Assembly (NCBI GenBank): GCA_934463425.1
Contig: CAKSJP010000002.1
Location: forward strand, 1 to 64,000
Source of the DNA: an uncultured Ruminococcus sp.
GTDB taxonomy: Bacteria; Bacillota; Clostridia; Oscillospirales; Ruminococcaceae
Direction: 5' to 3'
Length of the DNA stretch: 64,000 nt
Below are positions 26,308-35,916 of the stretch, one piece after another (within the stretch, counting starts at the first letter, position 1; the number at the start of each line of letters is the position of its first letter). The position numbers were made by a program, and so were the translations under genes. A model generated the notes under the pieces. It made no database searches, was not told the origin of the DNA, and saw nothing but the letters and a program-made list of their open reading frames with translations.

Positions 26308-27510
26308 ATGGCAATTGCATATAACACCATCGAAGAAGCTTTGCAGGACTTGCGGAACGGCAAGTGCATTCTGGTGACAGACGATCCGGATCGGGAAAAC
26401 GAGGGCGACCTCATCTGTGCCGGACAGTTCGCCACCACAGAAAACGTCAACCTTATGGCAAGCGCGGCAAAGGGTCTGATCTGCATGCCCATGAGCCATG
26501 ACAACATTGTCCGGCTGGGACTGACGCAGATGGTTTCTCACAACACAGACAACCACGAGACGGCGTTTACGGTTTCTATCGACCATATCGACACCACCAC
26601 CGGTATTTCTGCGGTGGAGCGTGGTCTGACGGCTCGCATGGCAGCCGATCCGGCAGCACACCCCGGTGACTTCCGCCGTCCGGGACATATGTTTCCGCTG
26701 GAAGCCAAGCCCGGCGGCGTTCTGGAACGGAACGGCCACACCGAAGCAACCGTTGATCTGCTGCGTCTGGCAGGACTGACTCAGGTGGGGCTCTGCTGTG
26801 AGATCATGGACGATGACGGCACCATGATGCGCGGTGAAAAGCTGGCAGATTTTGCAAAGCAGCACGAGCTGTCCTTTATCACCATCCGGGAACTCCAGCA
26901 CTACCGCCGGAATCACGACAACTTCGTAGAGGAAGTGGCACGGGCAGAGCTGCCCACCGTCCACGGCCATTTCCAGATGTTCGGCTTCCGCAACACCATC
27001 AACGGTGACGAGCATGTTGCTCTGGTCATGGGTGATGTGGCAGACGGCGAGCCGGTGCTGTGCCGGGTTCACTCCGAATGCCTGACCGGTGATGTATTCG
27101 GCTCCTGCCGGTGCGACTGCGGCGAGCAGCTTAGCCGCGCGCTAGACATGATAAATGCAGAAGGCAGAGGCGTTCTGGTTTATCTGCGCCAGGAGGGCAG
27201 AGGCATCGGTCTGCTGAACAAGATCCGGGCATACAAGCTGCAGGAGGACGGTCTGGATACCGTAGAAGCAAACATCAAGCTGGGATTTGCGCCGGATCTC
27301 CGGGATTACAGCGTGGGGGCACAGATCCTGAAACACCTGGGCGTAACCTCCCTGCGGCTCATGACCAACAATCCGGAAAAAATTGCCGAATTGGGCGAAT
27401 ACGGGCTGACTGTTGCAGAACGTGTTCCCATTGACATTCCGGAAAAGCCGGAAAATCTGCGGTATCTCAAAACCAAGCAGTTCAAAATGGGACATTATCT
27501 GCATTTTTAA
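26308..27510 (+). CDS. ribBA: Bifunctional 3,4-dihydroxy-2-butanone 4-phosphate synthase / GTP cyclohydrolase II
   Basis: The 400-residue fusion provides both riboflavin branches. The N-terminal RibB half has [17 protein letters not shown] and [14 protein letters not shown]. The C-terminal RibA half has the zinc cysteines in [15 protein letters not shown] and [21 protein letters not shown] precedes the ATG. It lies 49 bp after ribE. Confidence 0.97.
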   Translation: MAIAYNTIEEALQDLRNGKCILVTDDPDRENEGDLICAGQFATTENVNLMASAAKGLICMPMSHDNIVRLGLTQMVSHNTDNHETAFTVSIDHIDTTTGISAVERGLTARMAADPAAHPGDFRRPGHMFPLEAKPGGVLERNGHTEATVDLLRLAGLTQVGLCCEIMDDDGTMMRGEKLADFAKQHELSFITIRELQHYRRNHDNFVEEVARAELPTVHGHFQMFGFRNTINGDEHVALVMGDVADGEPVLCRVHSECLTGDVFGSCRCDCGEQLSRALDMINAEGRGVLVYLRQEGRGIGLLNKIRAYKLQEDGLDTVEANIKLGFAPDLRDYSVGAQILKHLGVTSLRLMTNNPEKIAELGEYGLTVAERVPIDIPEKPENLRYLKTKQFKMGHYLHF

Positions 27511-27528
27511 AAGAGGAGGTGAGCATCC

Positions 27529-28059
27529 ATGCACATGATTCATCATGGAACCATTCCGATTTTAGCTGCCCTCTGTATTCTGGCAACTGGCTGCGGTTTT
27601 ACCGATACTGTGCCAAAACAGCAGACGGCAACAACCGACGCAACAGAGACAGCAACCGCTGCAGCTACAACCATCTCCACAGAAAACACAACTGCAACTG
27701 CGAAAACTGTTATCATAAAAACCAAAGCTGCAACGGAAATGAAACCAGATACAACCACCGCAGAAACAGCTGCTGCCCCTGCTGAAACAAATATATACGC
27801 AAAAACTGCCGGAACCTGGTATATAGACGGCGATACGGATGCTGCATATTGGGTGATGGACGGCAGCGGCAGCATTGCTGCCTACTATGCTTCGGATCAG
27901 CTGGAATACAGCGGCTATTTGCAGTGCGCAGATGAAAACGGCGAAGATTTTTTGGTTTATCAGAATGACGGCAGTTATGTATGCAGCTTTTATTTTGATG
28001 GCAGCGACACCCTTTCTATGGAGGGTGAATGGGGTCCTATCCAATTTCAACGATATTAA
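27529..28059 (+). CDS. Putative lipoprotein inserted in the riboflavin operon
   Basis: The 176 residues start after GAGGAGGTGAG. A short signal ends in the lipobox LATGC (cysteine near residue 24), so the protein would be lipid-anchored outside the membrane. A Thr/Ala-rich low-complexity linker of about 60 residues follows, then a compact beta-rich domain rich in Tyr, Trp and Asp (GTWYIDGDTDAAYWVMDG, SMEGEWGPIQF). I recognise no family. It sits between ribBA and ribH on the same strand with an 18-bp gap, so it should be under FMN riboswitch control. Confidence 0.78.
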   Translation: MHMIHHGTIPILAALCILATGCGFTDTVPKQQTATTDATETATAAATTISTENTTATAKTVIIKTKAATEMKPDTTTAETAAAPAETNIYAKTAGTWYIDGDTDAAYWVMDGSGSIAAYYASDQLEYSGYLQCADENGEDFLVYQNDGSYVCSFYFDGSDTLSMEGEWGPIQFQRY

Positions 28060-28117
28060 GGCATTGCCGCACAAAGCTGCCCGGCAGTTTTGCACGCACT
28101 TTTTGTGCGGTATTGCC
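28060..28117. repeat. Palindromic interspersed repeat, copy 2
   Basis: The 16-base arms GGCATTGCCGCACAAA and TTTGTGCGGTATTGCC flank a 26-base loop between the lipoprotein and ribH. There is no T-tract, so it is a repeat or processing site more than a terminator. The core CCGCACAA/TTGTGCGG recurs at 16686 and 53387. Confidence 0.6.
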
Positions 28118-28142
28118 CTAAATAACAGGAGGTTCTTGTATT

Positions 28143-28604
28143 ATGAAAACATTAGAAGGCATGTATGACGGCAAAGGACTGAAGATCGCCATTGTCGCAT
28201 CTCGTTTCAACGAGTTTATTACAACAAAGCTGGTTGGCGGCGCTGAGGATTGCCTGCTGCGTCATGGCACTGACGGCGACGATATTACTTTGGCATGGGT
28301 ACCGGGTGCATTTGAGATTCCCCTGGCTGCTAAAAAGCTGGCATTTTCGGGAAAATATGACGCGATCATTTGCGTTGGCGCTGTGATTCGCGGTTCAACG
28401 AGCCACTATGACTATGTTTGCGCAGAGGTTTCCAAGGGAATCGCACAGGTTGGTCTGGAATCCGGTCTGCCGGTGCTGTTCGGCGTTTTGACTACGGACA
28501 CCATTGAACAGGCAATCGAACGTGCCGGCACGAAGGCAGGCAACAAGGGCTATGACTGCGCTATGTCCGCGCTGGAGATGGTCAGCCTTTTCAAACATGC
28601 ATAA
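28143..28604 (+). CDS. ribH: 6,7-dimethyl-8-ribityllumazine synthase
   Basis: The 153 residues (standard length) form the lumazine synthase capsid subunit. Visible motifs are [45 protein letters not shown] with the catalytic His, and [23 protein letters not shown]. It joins the RibB and RibD products. Last gene of the operon; AGGAGGT lies upstream. Confidence 0.97.
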   Translation: MKTLEGMYDGKGLKIAIVASRFNEFITTKLVGGAEDCLLRHGTDGDDITLAWVPGAFEIPLAAKKLAFSGKYDAIICVGAVIRGSTSHYDYVCAEVSKGIAQVGLESGLPVLFGVLTTDTIEQAIERAGTKAGNKGYDCAMSALEMVSLFKHA

Positions 28605-28669
28605 GGACAGCTTTCCACAATGTTGAAAGTGCTCTGAAAATCTGATATTTCCATAAAGTGAGTGAGTTT

Positions 28670-29452
28670 ATGCAAAATTTCATTTTCTTTGATATTGACG
28701 GCACAATCATCTCAGAGGACGGCTATCTGCCGGAATCCGCAGTCCGTGCCATTCAGGCAGCACGAAAAAAAGGCAGCGCAACAATCATCAACACCGGACG
28801 CACTGCAATGAATGTAGATCCGTTTCTTCGGAAAATCGGTTTTGACGGCTATATTTACGGCTGCGGGACAGAACTGGAATATAAGGGCAAGATCCTGTTC
28901 CATGAAAAACAAACACCAGAACAAAGCCGCGAAATTGTTGAGCTGGTACGCCGCACCAATGTGGCTGTTTTGTACGAACGAAGCGATGCGATGTTCATCG
29001 ACCAAAAAACGCGGCTTCTGCCTTATCTGCAAAAATTATTGGAGCTTTATGAAAGCAAGCATCTGCCGTTCGCAGATGTGCCGGAGGATGCAGACTGGTA
29101 CACAGACAAATTCGTCATCTGGTACGACGAAAAAAGCGATCTGGAGGGCTTTCAGGCAGGTCTGACCGGCAAGTTCGATTATATCGACCGCGGAAACGGC
29201 TTTGCAGAAATGGTTCCCTGCGGCTGTTCCAAGGCCACAGGTATGAAGAAAATGATGCAACTTTTGGGCGCAGAGCGTTCTCAGGTATTCGCCATCGGAG
29301 ACAGCCTGAACGATCGTCCCATGTTAGAAGCTGCCGGAACCGGCATTGCCATGGGAGATAACGCCGTGCTGCACCCCTATGCAGATTATATCACCGCAAA
29401 TCTGGAGGATGATGGACTGGAAAAGGCTCTGCAGCATTTTAATCTGATATAA
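28670..29452 (+). CDS. HAD-superfamily phosphatase (Cof type)
   Basis: The first ATG at 28670 opens MQNFIFFDIDGTI; a GTG at 28658 is the alternative. The 260 residues contain the nucleophile motif DIDGT, the motif II TGRT, a cap domain in the middle and the C-terminal AIGDSLNDRPMLEAA Mg2+ site. Cof-type enzymes dephosphorylate sugar phosphates, FMN or PLP. Its position after ribH makes an FMN-related substrate conceivable but unproven. Confidence 0.9.
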   Translation: MQNFIFFDIDGTIISEDGYLPESAVRAIQAARKKGSATIINTGRTAMNVDPFLRKIGFDGYIYGCGTELEYKGKILFHEKQTPEQSREIVELVRRTNVAVLYERSDAMFIDQKTRLLPYLQKLLELYESKHLPFADVPEDADWYTDKFVIWYDEKSDLEGFQAGLTGKFDYIDRGNGFAEMVPCGCSKATGMKKMMQLLGAERSQVFAIGDSLNDRPMLEAAGTGIAMGDNAVLHPYADYITANLEDDGLEKALQHFNLI

Positions 29453-29474
29453 ACCTACAAGTATTCTGATTATA

Positions 29475-29515
29475 AAAACGCCATTGCTGACAATATTGCA
29501 GCGATGGCGTTTTTT
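29475..29515 (+). terminator. Rho-independent terminator
   Basis: The 15-bp stem AAAACGCCATTGCTG / CAGCGATGGCGTTTT is followed by Ts. It ends the HAD gene. Confidence 0.9.
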
Positions 29516-29531
29516 CGTACCTGATCGCAAC

Positions 29532-29566
29532 AAAAAAGAGCCACCGCCCGAAGGCAATGACTCTTT
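29532..29566 (-). terminator. Rho-independent terminator
   Basis: On the minus strand, AAAGAGTCA...TGGCTCTTT is followed by TTTTGTTG. It ends the ABC transporter operon. Confidence 0.85.
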
Positions 29567-29593
29567 GATAGGAACAAGTATTCTGAAATGCGA

Positions 29594-30481
29594 TTATTCC
29601 TTTACGCCGCCCAGTGCTACACCAGCAACGATGAATCTGGACAGAATCAGATAGATCACAATGATCGGGATAACAGACAGTGCAACTGCAGCGTACTGTG
29701 CACCCAGATTAGGGTGCTTATCCTGACCCAGAACGCTCTGGATCATGATCGGCATTGTGAAACGCTTTTCATTGGAAATGATGATCATATTCTGTGTATA
29801 GAAGTTGTTCCAGTTCTGTACGAACGCGAAGATCGCCTGTACTGCAATTGCCGGTTTGCACATCGGAATTGCAATGGTCAGGAAGGTGCGGAACTCGCCG
29901 CTTCCGTCGATACGGGCAGCTTCTACGATGTCCAGCGGGAAGGAAGACTTCATATACTGACGCATATAGAATACAACGGCAGGTGCTGCGATTGCAGGAA
30001 TGATCAGCGGAATGTAGCTGTTTGCCAGACCCAGAGTACCTACCATGAACTTTACGAAACCGGTAGATGTAACCTGAATCGGGATCATCATAACTGCCAG
30101 AATAAACGTATATGCACCGTCACGGATCTTGAAATCGTAAACGGTCAGACCATAAGAGGTCAGTGCGGAGAAGAATACGGTCAGAACTGTGGTACAGCCT
30201 GCAATGATCAGGGAGTTCCGGTAGCCCAGCCAAACGTTAAAGTTCGGGGACTGCGGGAATTCACCGCCGGCAATATTCTTGATATTGGTCATCAAATTAC
30301 CGCCCGGCAGGAACTGCAGCGGCTGAGAACGCAGTGCAGCGTCCCCGTGGGTTGCGTTCATGACCATGATGTACAGCGGAACCAAGCAGATCAGTGCCAG
30401 CAGAATGCAGACAATGAAGCAGCCAGCCGATTTCAGCCTTTGCACCAGAATGTAATTGTCCTTAACACCAACATTTTCCAT
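29594..30481 (-). CDS. Carbohydrate ABC transporter permease (MalG-like)
   Basis: The 295-residue inner-membrane protein has about six helices and the permease EAA loop DIVEAARIDGSGEFRTFLTIAIPM that contacts the ATPase. The start overlaps the upstream permease stop by one base (TAATG). With the solute-binding protein and second permease it imports a sugar or oligosaccharide. No ATPase gene is in the operon, so a shared MsmK/UgpC-type ATPase elsewhere is expected. Confidence 0.93.
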   Translation of the reverse strand: MENVGVKDNYILVQRLKSAGCFIVCILLALICLVPLYIMVMNATHGDAALRSQPLQFLPGGNLMTNIKNIAGGEFPQSPNFNVWLGYRNSLIIAGCTTVLTVFFSALTSYGLTVYDFKIRDGAYTFILAVMMIPIQVTSTGFVKFMVGTLGLANSYIPLIIPAIAAPAVVFYMRQYMKSSFPLDIVEAARIDGSGEFRTFLTIAIPMCKPAIAVQAIFAFVQNWNNFYTQNMIIISNEKRFTMPIMIQSVLGQDKHPNLGAQYAAVALSVIPIIVIYLILSRFIVAGVALGGVKE

Positions 30482-31524
30482 TATGCACCCAGACCTCCAT
30501 TCTTAGCCAGCTTCTGCTGTTTCTTGTATTCCTTGACCAGAGCCTTACGCTCCTGCTTCTTCCGATGCTCGTCTTCATCACGGTTCATACGGAATACGAG
30601 AATACCCAGAGCCGCAGTGATGATAAACAGAATTACGGAAGCGGCACCGGCAATGCCGTAGTCAGGCTGGTGAACCTTTGCACCGGCACGGAACTGTTCA
30701 TAAACGAATACCGCAACGGTACGCAGGTTTGCGTTGATTTTACCTGCACCTGTGTGATACAGATACGGAATATCGAACATCTGCAAACCACCGATCATGG
30801 AAGTGATCAGGGTATAAACAACCATCGGTCGCAGCAGCGGCAGGGTTACCTTGCGGAGCACCTGACCACTGGAAGCACCGTCGATCGCAGCAGCTTCGAA
30901 CAGAGAGGGGTTGATACCCATGATACCAGACATCATCATGATCATGGTATTACCAAACCATAGCCACGTCTGAATAAACATAACGATGCCGCGGCTCCAA
31001 ACAGCAGATGCTTCGAAGCTTACCGGATCGCTGCCTGCATTCAGCAGCAGTGTGTTGATTGCGGACAGCTGGCTGTTGGAAATAAAACGCATGAACAGAG
31101 CTGCAACAGATGCAGCGGTGATGATATTCGGCAGGTACATAACGACCTTAAAGAAGCCCACGCCCGGAATGTGCAGTTTCGAATCTGTGAACCAGACTGC
31201 CAGCAGCAGAGACAACAGGATCTGCGGAATGAAGTTACCAAACCACAGGATGATCGTGTTCTTGAACGAAGTCAGGAACAGGTCCTGCATTGCCTTTGCA
31301 CGACGGCCCATACCTTCGCCGGAGCCGAACAGAATGGTAGCATAATTGTCGAAGCCGACAAATGTGCCTGCATCTGCACCGTTACCCTGAAAACTCAGGA
31401 TAAAGGTCTGGATCAGCGGCCAGATCTGGAAGAAACAATACACGAGAAAGAACGGGGCAATGAACATATAGCCATATTTCGCATAGCTAATCGACTTAAT
31501 ACGACGTTGTGCAGCGGATGCCAT
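30481..31524 (-). CDS. Carbohydrate ABC transporter permease (MalF-like)
   Basis: The ATG at 31524 is preferred over an in-frame TTG at 31542 (AAAGGGTG upstream). The 347 residues have about six helices; the EAA loop reads LFEAAAIDGASSGQVLRKVT. The C-terminal tail is charged (RMNRDEDEHRKKQERKALVK). Second gene of the operon, 124 bp after the solute-binding protein gene. Confidence 0.93.
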   Translation of the reverse strand: MASAAQRRIKSISYAKYGYMFIAPFFLVYCFFQIWPLIQTFILSFQGNGADAGTFVGFDNYATILFGSGEGMGRRAKAMQDLFLTSFKNTIILWFGNFIPQILLSLLLAVWFTDSKLHIPGVGFFKVVMYLPNIITAASVAALFMRFISNSQLSAINTLLLNAGSDPVSFEASAVWSRGIVMFIQTWLWFGNTMIMMMSGIMGINPSLFEAAAIDGASSGQVLRKVTLPLLRPMVVYTLITSMIGGLQMFDIPYLYHTGAGKINANLRTVAVFVYEQFRAGAKVHQPDYGIAGAASVILFIITAALGILVFRMNRDEDEHRKKQERKALVKEYKKQQKLAKNGGLGA

Positions 31525-31579
31525 TTGCACACACCCTTTCAAAAATTCAGTAGAATAGTAAGAGAAAAGATAAACATAC

Positions 31580-31607
31580 GCCTATAGGACGCAATTATCC
31601 TATAGGC
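31580..31607 (-). promoter_or_regulatory. Intergenic hairpin within the ABC operon
   Basis: Perfect arms GCCTATAGGA and TCCTATAGGC with an 8-base loop lie between the solute-binding protein and permease genes. No T-tract follows, so it probably stabilises the upstream message end, or attenuates, to give more binding protein than permease. Confidence 0.6.
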
Positions 31608-31647
31608 TGTACGTTCAATCATTCAAAAAGCGTTGAGAAGCCGAAGC

Positions 31648-33126
31648 TTATTCAACAGTGATGTCAGTTACATCAGCTGCAATTGCATCCAGGAATGCGT
31701 TCAGGCAGTCATCCTCAGAAGAGGTTACGCCATTGCAGTAATCCTGAACTGCGTTCTGCAGGTCAGTGTTGATCTTTGCATCATACTCAGAAGCAATGCT
31801 CATGTCGATCTTGTCAGCAGAGTTGAACAGGATCTGGAACTGATCCTGACCACCGAACAGCGGGTTGCTGTTTGTGCCAGCTTCAGTTGTAGCAGACATT
31901 ACGCCCTTGTTGTTTACGAAGTCACCACGAACGTCTACATACTTCTGCATTGCATCTGCATCAGCAGTCATAGTGTAGATGAACTGGCCAGCTTCCTTAG
32001 CGTTATCGGTCTTCGGATATACGCAGATCCATGTGCCGCCCCAGAACCAAGATGTCGGGCCTTCGCACAGTGCATACTTGCCGTATGTAGAGCCGCCTTC
32101 GCCGCCTTCAGCCTGTTCCAGAGAACCGCCCTTAGCGATTGCCCAAGTCGGGAAGAAGAAGCCGAAGGTCTTGTTAGCCTGAGCACCGTCAGACTGACCC
32201 TGCGGGAGCCAGTCATCATTCCACTGAGTTGCACCAGAGATGTAACCCTTGTCGAAGTTCTCCTTTGCCATAGAGATGAAATCACCTACGGAAGAAGAAT
32301 CCAGCTTGCCGTCGTTTACCCAAGACTTGGTTCTGTTACCGTTGGAGTAAGCTCTCCATACGCCGCCCAGAGAGTCAGCCATAGCAGTGGTGTTGCCAGA
32401 CTTCTCATATACGGTAGCTGCGGTCTTCCAGAAATCATCCCAGCTGCCGACCTGTGCCTGCATATCTTCCGGAGAAGTTACGCCCAGATATTCTTCAGCC
32501 AGATCTGCACGGTATGCATAGCCGCCTGCTGCAGCCTGCCAAGAAGCACCCTTCAGGACGCCGTTCTTGTCCTTGCCCATAGCTACAGTGTAGCCATAAG
32601 CATTTGCATACATGTCTTCAGAGATACCTACTGCAGACAGCGGAGCAGAATACTCATCGTTGTTCTGATAAGCCATGTTCCAGTCAGCGTCGCAGAAGTA
32701 CAGGTCAACGTCGTCGCCAGACAGGAATACCTGTGCGTACTGTTCGTTAGCCTCAGTACCGTTAGAACCAACGTTCTTGTAGTTGATCATGCTCTTGTCC
32801 ATGCCGGTTGCATCAGCAACGATGTCGTACATGTACTGCAGGTCATCTTCGTTCCAGCACAGGATAGTCAGCTTGTCGCCGCCGTCCTTCAGAGAGCCGT
32901 CCGGTTCACCCAGAGCCGGGATCTCAACGTTTTCGTAACCAGCTGCAGATTCAACAGAAGATTCTTCAGAAGATTCTTCGCCCTCTGCCTCACTGCTTTC
33001 TTCAGCAGAGCTTTCTGCCTTAGACTCAGAAGAGCTGGAGCTTTCATTGCCGCCGCATCCTACGAATGCAGTAGCAGTCATTGCCAATGCAGCCATCAGA
33101 GCCAGTGTTTTTTTCAACTTGTTCAT
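31648..33126 (-). CDS. Extracellular solute-binding lipoprotein of the sugar ABC transporter
   Basis: The 492 residues begin with a lipoprotein signal ending in FVGCGG. A very Ser/Glu-rich linker of about 35 residues follows, then the binding domain (LTILCWNEDDLQYMYDIVAD and many Trp/Tyr residues suited to sugar stacking, such as GPTSWFWGGTWICVYPK). Such proteins capture oligosaccharides for the MalF/MalG-like permeases next to it. The AAGGAGG site precedes the ATG. The sugar is unknown. Confidence 0.93.
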   Translation of the reverse strand: MNKLKKTLALMAALAMTATAFVGCGGNESSSSSESKAESSAEESSEAEGEESSEESSVESAAGYENVEIPALGEPDGSLKDGGDKLTILCWNEDDLQYMYDIVADATGMDKSMINYKNVGSNGTEANEQYAQVFLSGDDVDLYFCDADWNMAYQNNDEYSAPLSAVGISEDMYANAYGYTVAMGKDKNGVLKGASWQAAAGGYAYRADLAEEYLGVTSPEDMQAQVGSWDDFWKTAATVYEKSGNTTAMADSLGGVWRAYSNGNRTKSWVNDGKLDSSSVGDFISMAKENFDKGYISGATQWNDDWLPQGQSDGAQANKTFGFFFPTWAIAKGGSLEQAEGGEGGSTYGKYALCEGPTSWFWGGTWICVYPKTDNAKEAGQFIYTMTADADAMQKYVDVRGDFVNNKGVMSATTEAGTNSNPLFGGQDQFQILFNSADKIDMSIASEYDAKINTDLQNAVQDYCNGVTSSEDDCLNAFLDAIAADVTDITVE

Positions 33127-33290
33127 TGGAATTTTCCTCCTTAAATATATATATCACACTTTGTGCCGATTTGGCATAGCAGTGTAATAAACAAACCATT
33201 GCGCAGTGATGTTTCTTCTCACTGCATACCGATACTGTTCTCTGTAAAAATGGACAAAACAGACACAGAGAACATTGTTATGATAAGCCT

Positions 33291-33319
33291 AATATACAAC
33301 AATTCAAATGAATTGTCAA
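33291..33319 (-). promoter_or_regulatory. ABC operon promoter with a palindrome between its boxes
   Basis: TTGACA (33319-33314), a 17-bp spacer and TATATT (33296-33291). The spacer contains CAATTC-AAAT-GAATTG, an inverted repeat that could be a repressor operator. The 5' leader is about 160 nt. The remaining 33320-33462 stretch is AT-rich with no recognised feature. Confidence 0.7.
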
Positions 33320-33462
33320 TGGCTTATACCGTTCTTTCATTTTTTTCAGTGATACAGTACAAAAAAACAATTTGTTTTTTGTGCATTTTCACAAGTATTT
33401 CAGAGGATTTTCCGAAAAGTTACAGAACGGTTAAAGTATAGAGTTTGCTCAAAAAAATGCAG

Positions 33463-34272
33463 TTACGGCGTAGTTTCCTCGATGATTTGCACATAATCCC
33501 GAAGCGCCGTGAATTTCTTTTCCGTCATACCCTCCACATAAAGCAGTTCATAGACAGAAGTATAAGCGCCGATCTGCTCCCGCAGTGACACAATCTGTGC
33601 TGCAAGCTCCGGGGAAACCACTTCGTCCGGCAATCGTACCAGTTCTTCCTCCGTCGCCCGATTCAGATCCAGCGGCAGTTCCAGCTCCGGCTGTGTTTCT
33701 GCCGGAATTTCCGGCACAGCCCCTTGCGCCGGCGCTTCTTGCTCCGGAACAATTTCCGGTTCCTGGACATCCTCCGGATCAGATTCATTCTCCACATAGA
33801 TCAGGTCATAGACTGCGCTGAGCTTTGCCTCACCGATGCCGCTGACTTCCATCAGCTGTTCCCGATTCCGGAATCCGCCGATCTGACTGCGATAGTCCGC
33901 GATCCGCTCCGCCAGCGCCGCGCCGATTCCCGGAAGCTGTTCCAGTTCTGACGCATCTGCGGTATTCAGATTCAACGGAAATATCACAGTACGCACCGCG
34001 GCATCTGTTTGCTTCGTTTTCGCTGCGGTCTTCGTCCTGGCTTTGGTTTCCTTAGGTGCAGAAGCCGCAGTCAGAACAGCTGCCGCGGTTTCCGTTCCAA
34101 AAGTCTCTGTTGCGGCTTCTGTTTCCGTCATCGCTGCAAGGCGCTGCGGTGCAGTGTGCTTTGCAGTTGAAGCGGTGTGCTGCGCACCTTGCCAGATCAG
34201 GAGACCCATTGCCCCTGCCAGCAAAAGCAGGACGCCGCCCCGCACCAGCCATTCAGACCGTTTCTGTTTCAT
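33463..34272 (-). CDS. ComEA-like protein with two helix-hairpin-helix domains
   Basis: The start at 34272 follows TAGGGGAT. The 269 residues have one N-terminal membrane helix (GGVLLLLAGAMGLLIW), a Thr/Ala/Lys-rich linker, then two HhH DNA-binding units: LNLNTADASELEQLPGIGAA...GIGEAKLSAVYDLIYVE and LDLNRATEEELVRLPDEV. A Glu/Pro-rich stretch separates them. Standard ComEA (DNA uptake) has one HhH pair and about 200 residues, so this is a longer variant. Without ComEC nearby, the competence role is inferred. Confidence 0.78.
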   Translation of the reverse strand: MKQKRSEWLVRGGVLLLLAGAMGLLIWQGAQHTASTAKHTAPQRLAAMTETEAATETFGTETAAAVLTAASAPKETKARTKTAAKTKQTDAAVRTVIFPLNLNTADASELEQLPGIGAALAERIADYRSQIGGFRNREQLMEVSGIGEAKLSAVYDLIYVENESDPEDVQEPEIVPEQEAPAQGAVPEIPAETQPELELPLDLNRATEEELVRLPDEVVSPELAAQIVSLREQIGAYTSVYELLYVEGMTEKKFTALRDYVQIIEETTP

Positions 34273-34486
34273 ACGATCCCCTATCCCATCCTGCGGTACA
34301 GATTCTCTTTCCGCTTTCAGAAAAGGCTTCCGCAAGTCCACTGTCTATTCTAGCACATTTCACACAAATCTGCAAGTGGTTTCTGCGATTTTTTCTATTT
34401 TTAACAATATGCAAAATATCCTTTGGTGCTGCCCCAGGTTCACTTAACATTTTTTTGCAGCATCCGCAAAATATATCGCTTTTCAC

Positions 34487-34524
34487 AAAAAAAGCAGAAC
34501 ACCGCCCGGCATCCTGCTTTTTTC
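34487..34524 (-). terminator. Rho-independent terminator
   Basis: On the minus strand, AAAAGCAG and CTGCTTTT pair around a GC-rich loop, followed by Ts. It ends the malic enzyme message. Confidence 0.85.
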
Positions 34525-34549
34525 ATAAAATTTATCGTGCTGTACTATC

Positions 34550-35728
34550 TCAGATTCTTGCAACGCCTGTATCTCTCGCTGCCTGTGCAACCGCCTTTGC
34601 GACAGCCTCACCGACACCTTCTTCCAGAGGGCTGGGAATGATATATTCTGCAGCCAGCTTTTCCGGTGTCACAAAATCTGCAATTGCCTTTGCAGCGGCG
34701 ATCTTCATTGCATCGTTGATGTCGCTTGCGCGAACATCCAGTGCGCCGCGGAAAATACCCGGGAATGCCAGAACATTGTTGATCTGATTCGGAAAATCGC
34801 TGCGTCCGGTGCCCATGACTGCTGCGCCGGCTGCCAGTGCTTCGTCCGGCATGATCTCCGGTGTGGGGTTTGCCATTGCGAAAATGATCGGATCCTTCGC
34901 CATAGATTTCACCATTTCCGGTGTCACGCAATTCGGTGCAGACACGCCAATGAACACATCAGCATCCACCAGCATTTCTGCCAGCGTGCCAGCTTTATGG
35001 CCGCTGTTCGTGATCTTTGCCATTTCTTCCTTCTGAGGGTTCAGATCGTCTCTGCCCTCATAGATTGCGCCGTGGCGGTCGCACAAAATAACATGGTGCG
35101 GATCCAAGCCCATTGCGATCAGCAGGCGGATGATTGCCAGACCGGCTGCGCCTGCGCCGCTGGTGACAACGCGGATATCATGGATATCCTTGCCAACGAG
35201 CTTCAGCGCATTGAGCATTGCTGCCAGAGTGACAACTGCGGTACCGTGCTGGTCATCGTGGAAAATCGGAATGTCACAGCATTCCTTCAGCCGGCGCTCG
35301 ATCTCAAAGCAACGCGGCGCGGAAATATCTTCCAGATTTACGCCGCCGAAGCTTCCGGCGATCAGACGAACCGTTTCCACGATCTCGTCCACATTCTTGG
35401 AGCGGACGCAAAGAGGAATCGCGTCCACATTCCCAAAGCGCTTAAACAGTGCGCATTTGCCTTCCATGACCGGCATGCCGGCCTCCGGGCCAATATCGCC
35501 CAATCCCAGAACAGCGGTGCCGTCTGTTATAACAGCAACCAGATTGCCCCGGCGGGTCAGGTCATAGCTTTTGGAAACATCCTTTTGAATTTCCAGACAG
35601 GGCTGTGCAACACCAGGAGTATACGCCAGTGACAAGTCATCGGCAGTCTCCAGAGGTGCACGAAGTGTGACTTCGATCTTCCCCTGCCATTCATAGTGCA
35701 GTCTCAGAGATTCTGCTGCATAATCCAT
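34550..35728 (-). CDS. Malic enzyme (NAD(P)-dependent, oxaloacetate-decarboxylating)
   Basis: The ATG at 35728 is chosen (AAAGGGA upstream). The 392 residues are the short bacterial type that turns malate into pyruvate and CO2. Visible are LAYTPGVAQPCLEIQ, VITDGTAVLGLGDIGPEAG, the catalytic Lys in EGKCALFKRF, FEIERRL...PIFHDDQHGTAVV and the Rossmann motif TSGAGAAGLAI. It lies 188 bp downstream of a malate-type dehydrogenase, fitting a malate shunt. Confidence 0.94.
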   Translation of the reverse strand: MDYAAESLRLHYEWQGKIEVTLRAPLETADDLSLAYTPGVAQPCLEIQKDVSKSYDLTRRGNLVAVITDGTAVLGLGDIGPEAGMPVMEGKCALFKRFGNVDAIPLCVRSKNVDEIVETVRLIAGSFGGVNLEDISAPRCFEIERRLKECCDIPIFHDDQHGTAVVTLAAMLNALKLVGKDIHDIRVVTSGAGAAGLAIIRLLIAMGLDPHHVILCDRHGAIYEGRDDLNPQKEEMAKITNSGHKAGTLAEMLVDADVFIGVSAPNCVTPEMVKSMAKDPIIFAMANPTPEIMPDEALAAGAAVMGTGRSDFPNQINNVLAFPGIFRGALDVRASDINDAMKIAAAKAIADFVTPEKLAAEYIIPSPLEEGVGEAVAKAVAQAARDTGVARI

Positions 35729-35916
35729 AATTTTTTCGTCCCTTTCCAACCATTTACCGGTGCTTTCACCGGAAGTCTTTTCTGCAGCAGCGATCGGTGC
35801 ATCAATCCTGCTTCAGAAGCGGCAATTGTCTGCCCGGCAGCAATGCTGCTGGGATAGAAGAAAGTGCGATTTCCACTATTTATATAGTATAAACAGCACA
35901 GCGCATCCGATTCGCA

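Noticed and set aside
31633..33144. Plus-strand open frame of 503 codons opposite the solute-binding protein
   Set aside because: Antisense shadow; the lipoprotein on the minus strand has signal peptide, ribosome site and operon context.
33163..33441. Plus-strand 92-codon ORF in the leader of the ABC operon
   Set aside because: No ribosome site, unusual AT-rich composition, and it overlaps the operon's promoter on the other strand.
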